Shown here piece by piece: positions 1 through 7,445 of a stretch of 46,121 nucleotides of DNA. A program made the translations under genes and the position numbers. How positions within the stretch are numbered: the stretch's first letter is position 1; each line of letters opens with the position of its first letter. Origin of the DNA: Bradyrhizobium jicamae (lineage in GTDB: Bacteria > Pseudomonadota > Alphaproteobacteria > Rhizobiales > Xanthobacteraceae); contig NZ_LLXZ01000163.1 in NCBI RefSeq assembly GCF_001440395.1, positions 1 through 46,121 of the forward strand, written 5' to 3'. Under the pieces are notes generated by a model. It worked only from the letters and a program-made list of their open reading frames with translations, searched no databases and was not told the origin of the DNA.

Positions 1-697
1 GCTCGGCGAGGTGCCGCGCCGAACGCGTGCCGGCCAGGCCGCCGGCGATGCCGCCCGCCACGAACAGCCCCGCCAGCGCCCACGACACCAGGCCGGACCA
101 GGCATAGCTCGCCGCCGTGGTGAGGCCGAACGCGGTGACCGCGACCAGCGAGGAGGACACGGCATTGAGGATCGGCATGCCGGTCGCCAGCATCAGGGCC
201 GGCACGATCAGGAAGCCACCGCCGATGCCGAAGAATCCCGACACGCTCCCGGTCGTAAGGCCCAGGCCGACGATGGCTGATATGTTCGACATCGAGACCT
301 TGACGTCAGGCAGGCCGATGCGCGAGCGCGCCTTCAGCATCAACAGCGCGATGACGATCATGACCAGCGCGAACAGCGCCAGCAGCCGCTGACCGTCCAT
401 CATCTTGCCGAGGATCGATCCGCCGAACGCGCCGACCACGCCGGCGGCGGCGAAGATCAGCGCGCAGGACCAGATCACGGTTCCGCCGCGCGCATGGTTG
501 GAGAGGTTGACCGCTGCATTGGCGGCGACCGCAATCGCGCTGGTGCCGATCGCGACATGGGGCTCCGCCACGCCGACCACATAGACCATCAGCGGCACGG
601 CCAGGATCGAGCCACCGCCCCCGACCAGGCCAAGCGAAAACCCGACCAGCATCCCCGACGCCAGTCCCATCACGCCCTGCGCGGTGGAGATGATCAA
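1..697 (-). CDS. TauE/SafE family membrane permease, C-terminus cut by the window edge
   Basis: The minus-strand frame is open from a stop at 725-727 to the window edge and gives about 232 residues. It is strongly hydrophobic and shows the two glycine-rich halves of the TauE/SafE (DUF81) family: an early GLVGGGGSILAVPL segment and a later GFFGIGGGFLIVPAL segment, each starting a bundle of membrane helices. The family exports or imports sulfur compounds such as sulfite, sulfoacetate or taurine-derived anions; the substrate cannot be read here. There is no ATG near the frame opening, so I take TTG at 697; GTG at 673 and ATG at 670 are alternatives. It lies 87 bases downstream of the PaaI-type thioesterase on the same strand and may be read with it. 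Most of the usual roughly 250 residues are present. Confidence 0.85.
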   Translation of the reverse strand, partial: MIISTAQGVMGLASGMLVGFSLGLVGGGGSILAVPLMVYVVGVAEPHVAIGTSAIAVAANAAVNLSNHARGGTVIWSCALIFAAAGVVGAFGGSILGKMMDGQRLLALFALVMIVIALLMLKARSRIGLPDVKVSMSNISAIVGLGLTTGSVSGFFGIGGGFLIVPALMLATGMPILNAVSSSLVAVTAFGLTTAASYAWSGLVSWALAGLFVAGGIAGGLAGTRSARHLAE

Positions 698-784
698 GTT
701 GAAAGACTCTGTTGCACCCCGCGATCATAGAAGGATTTTTCACATCCTGCTATGCAATTAGCATAAATATGCACTGCAGCTGGG

Positions 785-1261
785 TCAGGCCGGTGCGAAC
801 GCCTTGTCCGTGGCGCCCCCCTCGCGGGACAGCAACGCCATCAGCATGCCGCTCATGGTCGCAATCAGCGTCTCGACCCCGTCATGCGCCGCATAGGCGC
901 GGGCCTCGCATACGGTCAGCGTGCGGCCGGGCTTGACGACGGTGGCGCGGAAGGTGAACCGCTCGCCGCGCGCGGGCGCCAGCAGGTTGGTCTTGAATTC
1001 CACGGTGAGAATCCCCGCCCCCGCCGGCATCAGCGTGAAGGCGGCGATGCCGCAGGCATTGTCGAGCGCCGCCGTGATGATGCCGGCATGGATGAAGCCG
1101 TGCTGCTGGGTGAGTTCGTCCCGATAGTTCATGGCGAGATCGACCTCGCCCGGCTGCAGCCGGGCGATCGAAATGCCGAGCGTCTGCATCGCCCGCTGCT
1201 GGTTGAACGTATCGGTCGCGACCTCGCGATAGTCCGGATTCTTCGGCTGGAAGCGCGCCAT
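785..1261 (-). CDS. PaaI-type hotdog thioesterase
   Basis: The 158-residue product is a single hotdog-fold domain of the PaaI family, which hydrolyses acyl- or aryl-CoA thioesters in the cytoplasm. The helix motif HAGIITAALDNACG (residues 58-71) matches the family pattern HGGxxxxxxDxAxG, with Asp67 as the likely catalytic acid. The strand region VEFKTNLLAPARG (88-99) is also typical. The ATG at 1261 lies three bases after the stop of the preceding thioesterase gene, so the two are surely co-transcribed and probably translationally coupled. The substrate is unknown. Control by the neighbouring TetR protein is inferred from operators in front of the pair. Confidence 0.9.
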   Translation of the reverse strand: MARFQPKNPDYREVATDTFNQQRAMQTLGISIARLQPGEVDLAMNYRDELTQQHGFIHAGIITAALDNACGIAAFTLMPAGAGILTVEFKTNLLAPARGERFTFRATVVKPGRTLTVCEARAYAAHDGVETLIATMSGMLMALLSREGGATDKAFAPA

Positions 1262-1264
1262 GGG

Positions 1265-1690
1265 TCAGGCCATCGCCGGTTCGAGATGCCTTCTTGCGAC
1301 GTCGCGGATCGCGGGCGCGAAGGCGGTCGACTTGCGCGCCTGCCGGTCCATGTGGACGCCGACGATTTCGCAGGTGGCGGCGATCTCGCCGGTTTCGGCG
1401 TTACGCATCTCGTGGACGAAGCGGATCGACTTGTCGCGGATTTCCAGAAGCCGGCTTTTGACCTCGAGGATGTCGCCGGCCAGCAGTTCACGCTTGTAGG
1501 CGATGGTCTGCTGGACGGCGGCCATGCCGCGGCCGGACGTACGCAGATAGGACGGCGTCAGGCCAAGCCGGGCGAACAGGTTCCAGTTGGCCTCGTCGAA
1601 CTTGCCGACGTACCACATGATGTTCATGTGCCCGACATGATCGCATTGCCAGGGATAGACCGTGCCGCGATAGGTCGCGTCCGTCTCCAT
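1265..1690 (-). CDS. 4HBT (YbgC/FadM-like) acyl-CoA thioesterase
   Basis: The product has 141 residues, the normal length for a single 4-hydroxybenzoyl-CoA thioesterase domain. The N-terminus holds the signature WQCDHVGHMN (14-23) followed by a tyrosine at 27. In this family the Asp at 17 is catalytic and the HMN-x3-Y segment lines the active site. It would cleave acyl-CoA in the cytoplasm. It is the first gene of a two-gene unit with the PaaI-type enzyme, and its start is only about 100 bases from the divergent TetR gene. Two palindromes in that gap suggest repression by that regulator, released by an acyl-CoA or a related ligand. The ligand is inference only. Confidence 0.9.
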   Translation of the reverse strand: METDATYRGTVYPWQCDHVGHMNIMWYVGKFDEANWNLFARLGLTPSYLRTSGRGMAAVQQTIAYKRELLAGDILEVKSRLLEIRDKSIRFVHEMRNAETGEIAATCEIVGVHMDRQARKSTAFAPAIRDVARRHLEPAMA

Positions 1691-1714
1691 CGTTTGCTCC
1701 CGCTTTTGTCATCT

Positions 1715-1732
1715 TGATACGGTAGCGTATCA
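1715..1732. promoter_or_regulatory. TetR-type operator 1 (palindrome)
   Basis: TGATAC and GTATCA form perfect six-base arms around a six-base spacer. The core ATACGG-TA-GCGTAT nearly equals that of the second palindrome 35 bases away. It lies 25 bases before the thioesterase start, where a repressor would block that promoter. Binding by the adjacent TetR protein is inferred. Confidence 0.7.
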
Positions 1733-1750
1733 GGCTGTCGCCGGGTTAGC

Positions 1751-1768
1751 AATACGGCACCGTATCAA
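1751..1768. promoter_or_regulatory. TetR-type operator 2 (palindrome)
   Basis: ATACGG-CA-CCGTAT (1752-1765) is a perfect palindrome sharing its ATACGG half-site with operator 1. It ends 21-24 bases before the tetR ATG, so it fits autorepression. Together the two sites can control both divergent transcripts. Confidence 0.7.
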
Positions 1769-1788
1769 GAATCGGTGAGAGCGGACCC

Positions 1789-2382
1789 ATGAGCGACGCC
1801 AAGGCAGACACCAGAGGCGACAGCCGAACCGGCGAGATACGGAGCGAACGCTGGATCGAGGCTGGCTTTGAGGAGATCGCCCGGACCGGCGTCGAAGGCG
1901 TGCGGGTCGAAGTGCTGGCCAAGAACCTCGGCGTCACCAAGGGCGGCTTCTACCGCCGCTTCCGCGACCGCGCGGCGCTGCTGGAAGGCATGCTGCAGCA
2001 CTGGAGCGCGGGCCGCATTGCCGCGATCGAAAAACACACCAGCCTCGACGGCGCGACCGCCCGCGAGCGGCTCAAGGCGCTGATCGCGCGTTATTCCGAG
2101 CGCATCAATACCGAGGGCATGGCGGTCGAACTGGCGATCCGGCAATGGGCCCGCTCCGACGAGCTGGCCGCCGCAGCCGTCGCCAGCGTCGATGCCGCGC
2201 GCCTGAAAAATGTCGGGCAGCTCTATCGCGCCACCGGCTTGCCGCCAGAGGAAGCGGACGCGCAGGCGTTCCTGTTCTACTGCTTCGTGTTCGGCCAGAG
2301 CCTTTTGTTTCTCGAACGAGGCCAGCGCAAACGCGCGCAGCTGGTGGCGAAGTCGGCCGAAACATTGCTCCGCGAATTGTAG
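1789..2382 (+). CDS. TetR/AcrR family transcriptional regulator
   Basis: The 197-residue protein has the standard TetR layout: an N-terminal DNA-binding domain (about residues 17-63) with recognition helix VTKGGFYRRF (49-58), then a helical ligand-binding and dimer domain. It is read away from the thioesterase pair. The intergenic region carries two related palindromes, the usual arrangement for a repressor that controls itself and its divergent neighbours. The ligand is not evident; the neighbours suggest an acyl- or aryl-CoA thioester or the free acid. The ATG at 1789 follows a purine-rich stretch and gives the normal family length. Confidence 0.93.
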   Translation: MSDAKADTRGDSRTGEIRSERWIEAGFEEIARTGVEGVRVEVLAKNLGVTKGGFYRRFRDRAALLEGMLQHWSAGRIAAIEKHTSLDGATARERLKALIARYSERINTEGMAVELAIRQWARSDELAAAAVASVDAARLKNVGQLYRATGLPPEEADAQAFLFYCFVFGQSLLFLERGQRKRAQLVAKSAETLLREL

Positions 2383-2408
2383 GCGCGGCCGAGACATCCG
2401 GCCGCGCC
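2382..2408. terminator. Hairpin between convergent genes
   Basis: GGCGCGGCCG (2382-2391) pairs perfectly with CGGCCGCGCC (2399-2408) around a seven-base loop. It starts in the tetR stop codon and lies 17 bases past the stop of the convergent gene. There is no T-run, so it may act as a bidirectional pause or a Rho-assisted end. Confidence 0.5.
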
Positions 2409-2424
2409 CGCGTCGATTACGTGC

Positions 2425-2913
2425 TCAGGCCGCGCCTTTCAGCTTCTTCGAGCATTCGCTGAAATAGCCGCCGCCCTTCTGGATCCACTTCAGCCCGCCA
2501 TTGGCATTGGTCGCCTTGTTGGCGTTGTACTGATCCACGCACGTGTGCATGCGGGCTTTGCCGGCGGTCTCCTTGGAATATTTCGGATCGACCGCGCTCG
2601 GATAGACCGCGGGACCCGCCGGGGCCGCAGGCGCCGCAGCCTCCTTGGCTTCCTTCTTGGATTCCTTCTTGGCGGCTTCCTTTGGCGCAGCAACAGGTGC
2701 CGCTGCGGCCGCCGGAGCGGGCGCGGCATCGGCGCCGCACTGCGCCTTGCGGAAGTCGTTCCACTTCTGGTCGCCGAGCGTGCCGGCGGCTTTCGCAGCC
2801 TGATATTTGGCGCTGCATTCCTGCGCTGTCAGGGCATTCGCCTGCGTCGCCATCGCCAACGCAGCCAAACCCGACACTGCAATCGCACCCAGTATTTTTG
2901 CTTGAATAGTCAT
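2425..2913 (-). CDS. Small exported four-cysteine protein, PsiF-like layout
   Basis: The product has 162 residues. It has a clear signal peptide with a likely cut after ANA at residue 27. Two short cysteine-paired modules follow (Cys33/Cys59 and Cys125/Cys154), separated by a long Ala/Pro/Lys-rich linker (about 61-105) with alternating EAAKKESKKEAK-type charge. Each module has a KW-x-n aromatic patch (KWNDF, LKWIQ). The two-module, two-cysteine-each design resembles the E. coli PsiF repeat layout, but I would not claim homology from that alone. It is probably periplasmic, with one disulfide per module. It stands alone between convergent tetR and a divergent AbrB-type gene. Function unknown. 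Confidence 0.8.
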   Translation of the reverse strand: MTIQAKILGAIAVSGLAALAMATQANALTAQECSAKYQAAKAAGTLGDQKWNDFRKAQCGADAAPAPAAAAAPVAAPKEAAKKESKKEAKEAAAPAAPAGPAVYPSAVDPKYSKETAGKARMHTCVDQYNANKATNANGGLKWIQKGGGYFSECSKKLKGAA

Positions 2914-3162
2914 CCCTGGTCTCCTTGGGGATAGTCATCTGCGGGCGCCATCCTAGCGCAACCAAAGCTTGCGACAACGCATCGAGCGACCCCTGTGGTA
3001 AAAATTTCGTGGCGTCGACGATGCACCATCTGCGTTCGCATTCAGCCCGCGTTCAGCCAACGCGGCGGAAGGTTTGTGCAGGCATTGTGCAGGGCTCGTC
3101 CCTGCATTGCTGCAATCGCGTGACGCATTTGTCCGGCGCATGCGGATTTGTCATAAGGCGGC

Positions 3163-4248
3163 GTGAGCCTGATCCCCACCTCGATATCTTCCGCCGTCGC
3201 CGACCGCGCCAAAATCCTGGGCACGCTCGAGACACTCGTCATCGGCGCCGCCGGCGGCTTGCTGTTTCTGTGGCTCAATTTGCCGGGCGGGCTGATTTCC
3301 GGCGCGATGGCTGCCGTCGGCATCGCTGCGCTGGCGGGTCGACCGGTGACCATGCCGCCGATCCTGACCCAGACCGTGCTGGTGCTGCTCGGCATCACGC
3401 TGGGCTCGCTGGTGTCGCGGCAAATGATCCAGCACATGAGCGCCTACCCCCTGACCATCGGCCTGTTGGCGCTGGCGACGTTCTGCTCGACCTTCGGCTC
3501 CAGCTTCTATCTGCAGCGCTTCCACGGCTGGGATCAGACCTCGGCGCTGCTCGCCGGCAGCCCCGGCGCGCTGTCGCAAATCACCGTGCTGGCCGCCGAA
3601 AAGGGCGCCGACGTCGCGGCGATCGCGGTGGTGCAGACCATCCGGGTGATCATCCTGACGGCGGCGCTGCCGTTGCTGCTGGCGCTGACCGGCATCGCGC
3701 CCTCGGCGCCGGTAGAGGTGGCGAGCCTGATCGCCTCGCCGATCGAACTCGCGGTGCTGGTCGGCGCTGCCATCGTCGTCGCGCTCCTGCTTCGGCTCGC
3801 CAGCTTTCCGGCAAGCTGGATGTTCGGCGCGATGATCGCCTCGGCCGTGCTGCACGGCACCGGGATGATCGAGGGCGGCCTGCCGCCCTGGATGCGCAAC
3901 ATAGCGCTGGTCGGCATCGGCGCCGTGATCGGCACACGCTTTGCGCGGATCAGCAAGAAGACGCTCGTCAGCCACATCAATGCCGGGCTGGGCTCGTTCG
4001 CGGTTGCCATCGTCATTTCAGCCGTTTTCGTCACGGTGATCGTGCTGACCACCCATGTACGCTTTGCCGACGTCGTGGTGGCGTTTGCACCCGGCGCGAT
4101 GGACGCCATGCTGGCGTTGGCGCTCACGCTGCATATCGATCCGATCTTCGTCGGCGCCCATCATCTGTCACGCTTCGTATTCGTCTCGATCACGACGCCG
4201 GGCATCGTGCATCTGTTCGGACGGCCGCAGGAGGATGTGGACGATTGA
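3163..4248 (+). CDS. AbrB-family (AbrB_dup) integral membrane protein
   Basis: The 361-residue protein is almost wholly hydrophobic, with about ten membrane segments in two similar halves. This is the layout of the Gram-negative AbrB duplication family (Pfam AbrB, PF05145). The halves share motifs such as GGLISGAMAAVGIAALAG near residue 45 and PASWMFGAMIASAVLHG near 220. Despite the name it is a membrane protein, not the SpoVT/AbrB DNA-binding fold; some members are described as ammonia monooxygenase-like or regulators, and its role is uncertain. The start is GTG at 3163, eight bases after AAGGCGG. No obvious operon partner is present; the next gene is convergent beyond a repeat. Confidence 0.85.
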   Translation: MSLIPTSISSAVADRAKILGTLETLVIGAAGGLLFLWLNLPGGLISGAMAAVGIAALAGRPVTMPPILTQTVLVLLGITLGSLVSRQMIQHMSAYPLTIGLLALATFCSTFGSSFYLQRFHGWDQTSALLAGSPGALSQITVLAAEKGADVAAIAVVQTIRVIILTAALPLLLALTGIAPSAPVEVASLIASPIELAVLVGAAIVVALLLRLASFPASWMFGAMIASAVLHGTGMIEGGLPPWMRNIALVGIGAVIGTRFARISKKTLVSHINAGLGSFAVAIVISAVFVTVIVLTTHVRFADVVVAFAPGAMDAMLALALTLHIDPIFVGAHHLSRFVFVSITTPGIVHLFGRPQEDVDD

Positions 4249-4306
4249 GCGGGCAGGCCTCATGAGTCAAAGCACCGCCTCTCAGATGTAGCCCCTACCC
4301 TCTCCA

Positions 4307-4389
4307 CGTCATTGCGAGCGCAGCGAAGCAACCATTCCTCAACGCGGGGATAGATGGATTGCTTCGTCGCTTCGCTCCTCGCGATGACG
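4307..4389. repeat. Intergenic imperfect palindrome (bradyrhizobial type)
   Basis: The left arm starting CGTCATTGCGAGCGCAGCG and the right arm ending GCTCCTCGCGATGACG are inverted copies. Both include AAGCAA/TTGCTT and a nearby ccat/atgg. It fills the gap between convergent abrB-like and potI-type genes. I recall this family as very common between genes in Bradyrhizobium; copy number cannot be judged from this window. Confidence 0.75.
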
Positions 4390-4394
4390 CCAGA

Positions 4395-5210
4395 CTACAG
4401 CGGCGCCGCGCTCTTGCCCTGCGTGCTCGACAGCTTTGAAGCCAGTGAGGCGATCACGATCACCACGGCGATCAGCGCGATCACCATGGTGCAAATAGCA
4501 TTGATCTCGGGCTTCACGCCGAGCCGCACCTCGGAGTAGATCCGGATCGGCAGCGTCGCCGAGCCGGGGCCGGTCGTGAAACTCGCGATCACGACGTCGT
4601 CAAGCGACAGCGTGAAGGCCAGCATCCAGCCTGCCGCAATCGCGGGAACGATAAGCGGCAGCGTCACGCGAATAAATGCCTGCACCGGATTACAGCCGAG
4701 ATCCATCGCGGCCTCTTCCAGGCTGCGGTCGAGCGAGGCAAGGCGCGACTGCACCACCACCGTGACGAAGCACATCGTCAGCGTGGTGTGGGCGATCGTC
4801 ACCGTCCAGAAGCCGCGTTCGGCGTTGAGCGCCACGAAGAGCAGCAGCAGGGACAAGCCCGAGATCACCTCGGGCATCACCAGCGGCGCATAGAGCATGC
4901 CGGAAAACAGCGCCCTGCCCCTGAAGCGTTCGCCGCGCGCCAGGCCTACGGCTGCCAATGTGCCGAGCAGGGTTGCGATCGTTGCCGATACCGCGGCAAC
5001 GCGCAGGCTCATCCAGGCGGCGTCCAGCATCGCGCGGTCGTTGAAGAACTCAAAGTACCAGCGCAGCGACCAGCCGCCCCACACCGTCACCAGCCGCGAG
5101 GCGTTGAACGAATAGATGACGAGAATGACGATTGGCAGGTACAGAAACGCCAGCCCAAGTACCAGCGAGGTGACGTTGAACGGCGACATCCTGTTGACCT
5201 GCCGCACCAT
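4395..5210 (-). CDS. potI: Polyamine-type ABC transporter permease (PotI/PotC-like)
   Basis: The 271-residue inner-membrane permease has six predicted helices and the cytoplasmic EAA loop, seen as EEAAMDLGCNPVQAFIRVTLP, which docks on the ATPase. The family imports putrescine or spermidine. The ATG at 5210 shares its A with the stop of the upstream permease gene (TGATG), so translation is coupled. A longer reading of this frame upstream is not coding. It is the last gene of a three-gene transporter set. The putrescine assignment rests on the PotG-like ATPase and is only moderately sure; related systems import other amines or small organic acids. Confidence 0.85.
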   Translation of the reverse strand: MVRQVNRMSPFNVTSLVLGLAFLYLPIVILVIYSFNASRLVTVWGGWSLRWYFEFFNDRAMLDAAWMSLRVAAVSATIATLLGTLAAVGLARGERFRGRALFSGMLYAPLVMPEVISGLSLLLLFVALNAERGFWTVTIAHTTLTMCFVTVVVQSRLASLDRSLEEAAMDLGCNPVQAFIRVTLPLIVPAIAAGWMLAFTLSLDDVVIASFTTGPGSATLPIRIYSEVRLGVKPEINAICTMVIALIAVVIVIASLASKLSSTQGKSAAPL

Positions 5211-6124
5211 CAATTCGCTCCTCCGAGCTGACGGCGCTGCATCCGGTCGTAGAGCACCAGCGGCGGCACCAGCAGCACCAGCAGCGCGATCGCCGCGGCG
5301 GCGGCGACCGGCCAATCCTTGTTGGTGAAGAACTCCAGCCACAGCGTCTGGCCGATCATCATCGAGCCGGAGCCGGCCAGAAGATCCGGAATCACGAACT
5401 CGCCGAGGATCGGGATGAAGCAGAGCAGCGCGCCGGCGCCGACGCCGGGCAACGACAGCGGGAACGTCACCAGCCAGAACGCCCGCCGCGGCGACGCGCC
5501 AAGATCGGCAGCCGCCTCGAGCAACGAGGCGTCCAGCTTGGACAGCGTCGCATAGAGCGGCAGGATCATGAACGGCAGATAGGAATAGACGATGCCGATA
5601 TACATCGCTGTGTCGGTCGACAGCCACACCACCGGCGCGGAGACGACGTGCAATGCGAGCAGCACTTTGTTGAGCAGGCCGTCATGCTGCAGGATGTTGA
5701 TCCAGGCATAGATGCGGATCAGAAACGAGGTCCAGAACGGCACGATCACCAGCATCATCGCGATCGGCTGCCAGCGCTGCGGCAACCGCGCCATGCCATA
5801 GGCAATGGGGTAGCCGATCACGAGCAGCATCAATGTCGAGATCACGGCGACCACGACGCTTCGCAGATAGGAGCTGAGGTAGAGACTGTCGGAAGCCAGC
5901 AGCCCGAAATTATCCAGCGACAACTGCGAGAAGGCCGCAGTGATTGCGGCCCATCCTTCGGCAAGATCGAACACCGGTAGGTAAGGCGGTTGCGCGATCG
6001 CCGTCTGCGACAGGCTGATCTTCAGCACGAAGCCGAACGGCACCAGGAAGAACAGCACCATCCAGAGATATGGCGCGATGGCGGCATAGCGCGCCGGCTG
6101 TGCAAAGATGCGGCGCGCGCTCAT
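5210..6124 (-). CDS. potH: Polyamine-type ABC transporter permease (PotH/PotB-like)
   Basis: The 304-residue permease has an N-terminal helix (APYLWMVLFFLVPFGFVL), a large periplasmic insert before helix 2, and the EAA loop EAAADLGASPRRAFWLVTFP. The start is taken as ATG at 6124, because it overlaps the stop of the ATPase gene as ATGA; an in-frame ATG at 6142 would add six residues and lie inside that gene. It forms the membrane channel together with the next permease. The overlap at both ends shows a tightly coupled operon. Confidence 0.87.
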   Translation of the reverse strand: MSARRIFAQPARYAAIAPYLWMVLFFLVPFGFVLKISLSQTAIAQPPYLPVFDLAEGWAAITAAFSQLSLDNFGLLASDSLYLSSYLRSVVVAVISTLMLLVIGYPIAYGMARLPQRWQPIAMMLVIVPFWTSFLIRIYAWINILQHDGLLNKVLLALHVVSAPVVWLSTDTAMYIGIVYSYLPFMILPLYATLSKLDASLLEAAADLGASPRRAFWLVTFPLSLPGVGAGALLCFIPILGEFVIPDLLAGSGSMMIGQTLWLEFFTNKDWPVAAAAAIALLVLLVPPLVLYDRMQRRQLGGAN

Positions 6125-7299
6125 CGTTCCAGCACCAGGCAATCATCGGGCGAAAACCACGCCACCACGCGCTGGCCTGCGCTGCAGGCATCGGTATCGA
6201 GCCGGGTCGTGTTCGCCACCGACGAGCGCACCACAGCGCCGGTGTCGAGCTGGATCTTGTAGACGGTCGAGCCGCCGAGATAGCTGACATCGGTGACGAC
6301 GCCTTCGAGCCGGTTGATCGCCTGCGAACCGGCCGCGTCCGGCGTCGAGCCCCGGCGCGACATCTTCACCTTCTCGGGGCGGATCGCGACCGAGACCTGC
6401 GACTTCGTGACGACCTGACGCGGCTCCACGACCACAATGTTTCCGCCGTCCCGGGTCGCAACGACGAGGCGAAAGTGTTCGTGCGAGGTGACGTCGCCGT
6501 CGAACAGATTGACGTCGCCGACGAACTCGGCGACCCAGCGCGAGGCAGGCGCCTCGTAGAGATCGCGCGGGGTCGCGACCTGTTCGAGCCGGCCGGCATT
6601 CATGACGCCGATCCGGCTTGCCATCGTCATCGCCTCTTCCTGGTCGTGGGTGACGACGATGAAGGTCATGCCGAGCCGACGCTGCAGTTCCATCAGTTCC
6701 TGCTGCGTGCTTTCGCGCAGCTTCTTGTCGAGCGCGGCCAGCGGCTCGTCGAGCAGGAGCACCCTGGGCCGCCGCGCCAACGAGCGCGCCAGCGCCACGC
6801 GCTGCTTCTGGCCGCCGGAGAGCTGATCGGGCTTGCGCTTCTCCATGCCCTCGAGCTTGACCAGCGCCACCATCTCGGCAACGCGGGTGTCGATGGCAGC
6901 GCGGGCCATCCCGGCGCGCTTCAGCCCGAACGCGATATTCTCCCGCACCGAAAGATGCGGAAACAGCGCGTAGTTCTGGAACATCATATTGACGGGCCGC
7001 TCATGCGGCAGCACCGGCGCGATATCGCTGCCACCGAGCAAAATGCGCCCCTCATCGGGCGTCTCGAAACCGGCGAGTATCCGAAGCAGCGTGGTCTTGC
7101 CGCAGCCGCTCGGACCCAACAGCGCGAAAAACTCGCCTGCCTTGATGTCGAGCGAGAGCCGGTCCACGGCGAGAAAGCTGCCGAATTTCTTGGAAACCGC
7201 CTCGATGCGCAGCAGCGGCGCGTCGGCGACCGCCACATCGGCGTGTTGCGCCGATACGTCGATATTCCGCGTGTCGATATCAGGCGATTCTTCAGTCAT
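6121..7299 (-). CDS. potG: Polyamine-type ABC transporter ATP-binding protein (PotG/PotA-like)
   Basis: The 392-residue product carries a full ABC ATPase: Walker A GPSGCGKTT, signature LSGGQKQRVALARSLA, Walker B VLLLDEPLAALD and switch histidine in VTHDQEEAMTMA. A C-terminal TOBE-type regulatory domain follows, with VAIRPEKV. Many segments (NMMFQ, KRKPDQLSGG, ALDKKLRE, VAEFVGDVNLFDG) recall E. coli PotG. It energises import through the two downstream permeases. I start it at ATG 7299; the frame stays open upstream but that part is not ATPase-like. No periplasmic binding protein is encoded next to it in this window. The TPR gene is divergent across 146 bases. Confidence 0.9.
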   Translation of the reverse strand: MTEESPDIDTRNIDVSAQHADVAVADAPLLRIEAVSKKFGSFLAVDRLSLDIKAGEFFALLGPSGCGKTTLLRILAGFETPDEGRILLGGSDIAPVLPHERPVNMMFQNYALFPHLSVRENIAFGLKRAGMARAAIDTRVAEMVALVKLEGMEKRKPDQLSGGQKQRVALARSLARRPRVLLLDEPLAALDKKLRESTQQELMELQRRLGMTFIVVTHDQEEAMTMASRIGVMNAGRLEQVATPRDLYEAPASRWVAEFVGDVNLFDGDVTSHEHFRLVVATRDGGNIVVVEPRQVVTKSQVSVAIRPEKVKMSRRGSTPDAAGSQAINRLEGVVTDVSYLGGSTVYKIQLDTGAVVRSSVANTTRLDTDACSAGQRVVAWFSPDDCLVLER

Positions 7300-7445
7300 G
7301 TCACCTGCCTGGGCCCATCGTGGCCGCACGCTAGCGGCGGATCGGCATCCGCTCAACCGGCTGGAGACAAGCAGCCACAATATTGTGGATGCTGCAGCGC
7401 TCGTCTCTGCTAGGCTGCCCCACCCTCGGGCCCAAGGACAAGAAA

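Noticed and set aside
306..743. Minus-strand open frame of 145 residues over the TauE region
   Set aside because: It is Arg-rich and out of frame with the clearly hydrophobic, glycine-motif TauE/SafE frame; it is a shadow.
2925..4265. Plus-strand 446-residue open frame over the AbrB-type gene
   Set aside because: It is Arg/Asp-rich without domain features and overlaps the well-formed membrane protein in another frame.
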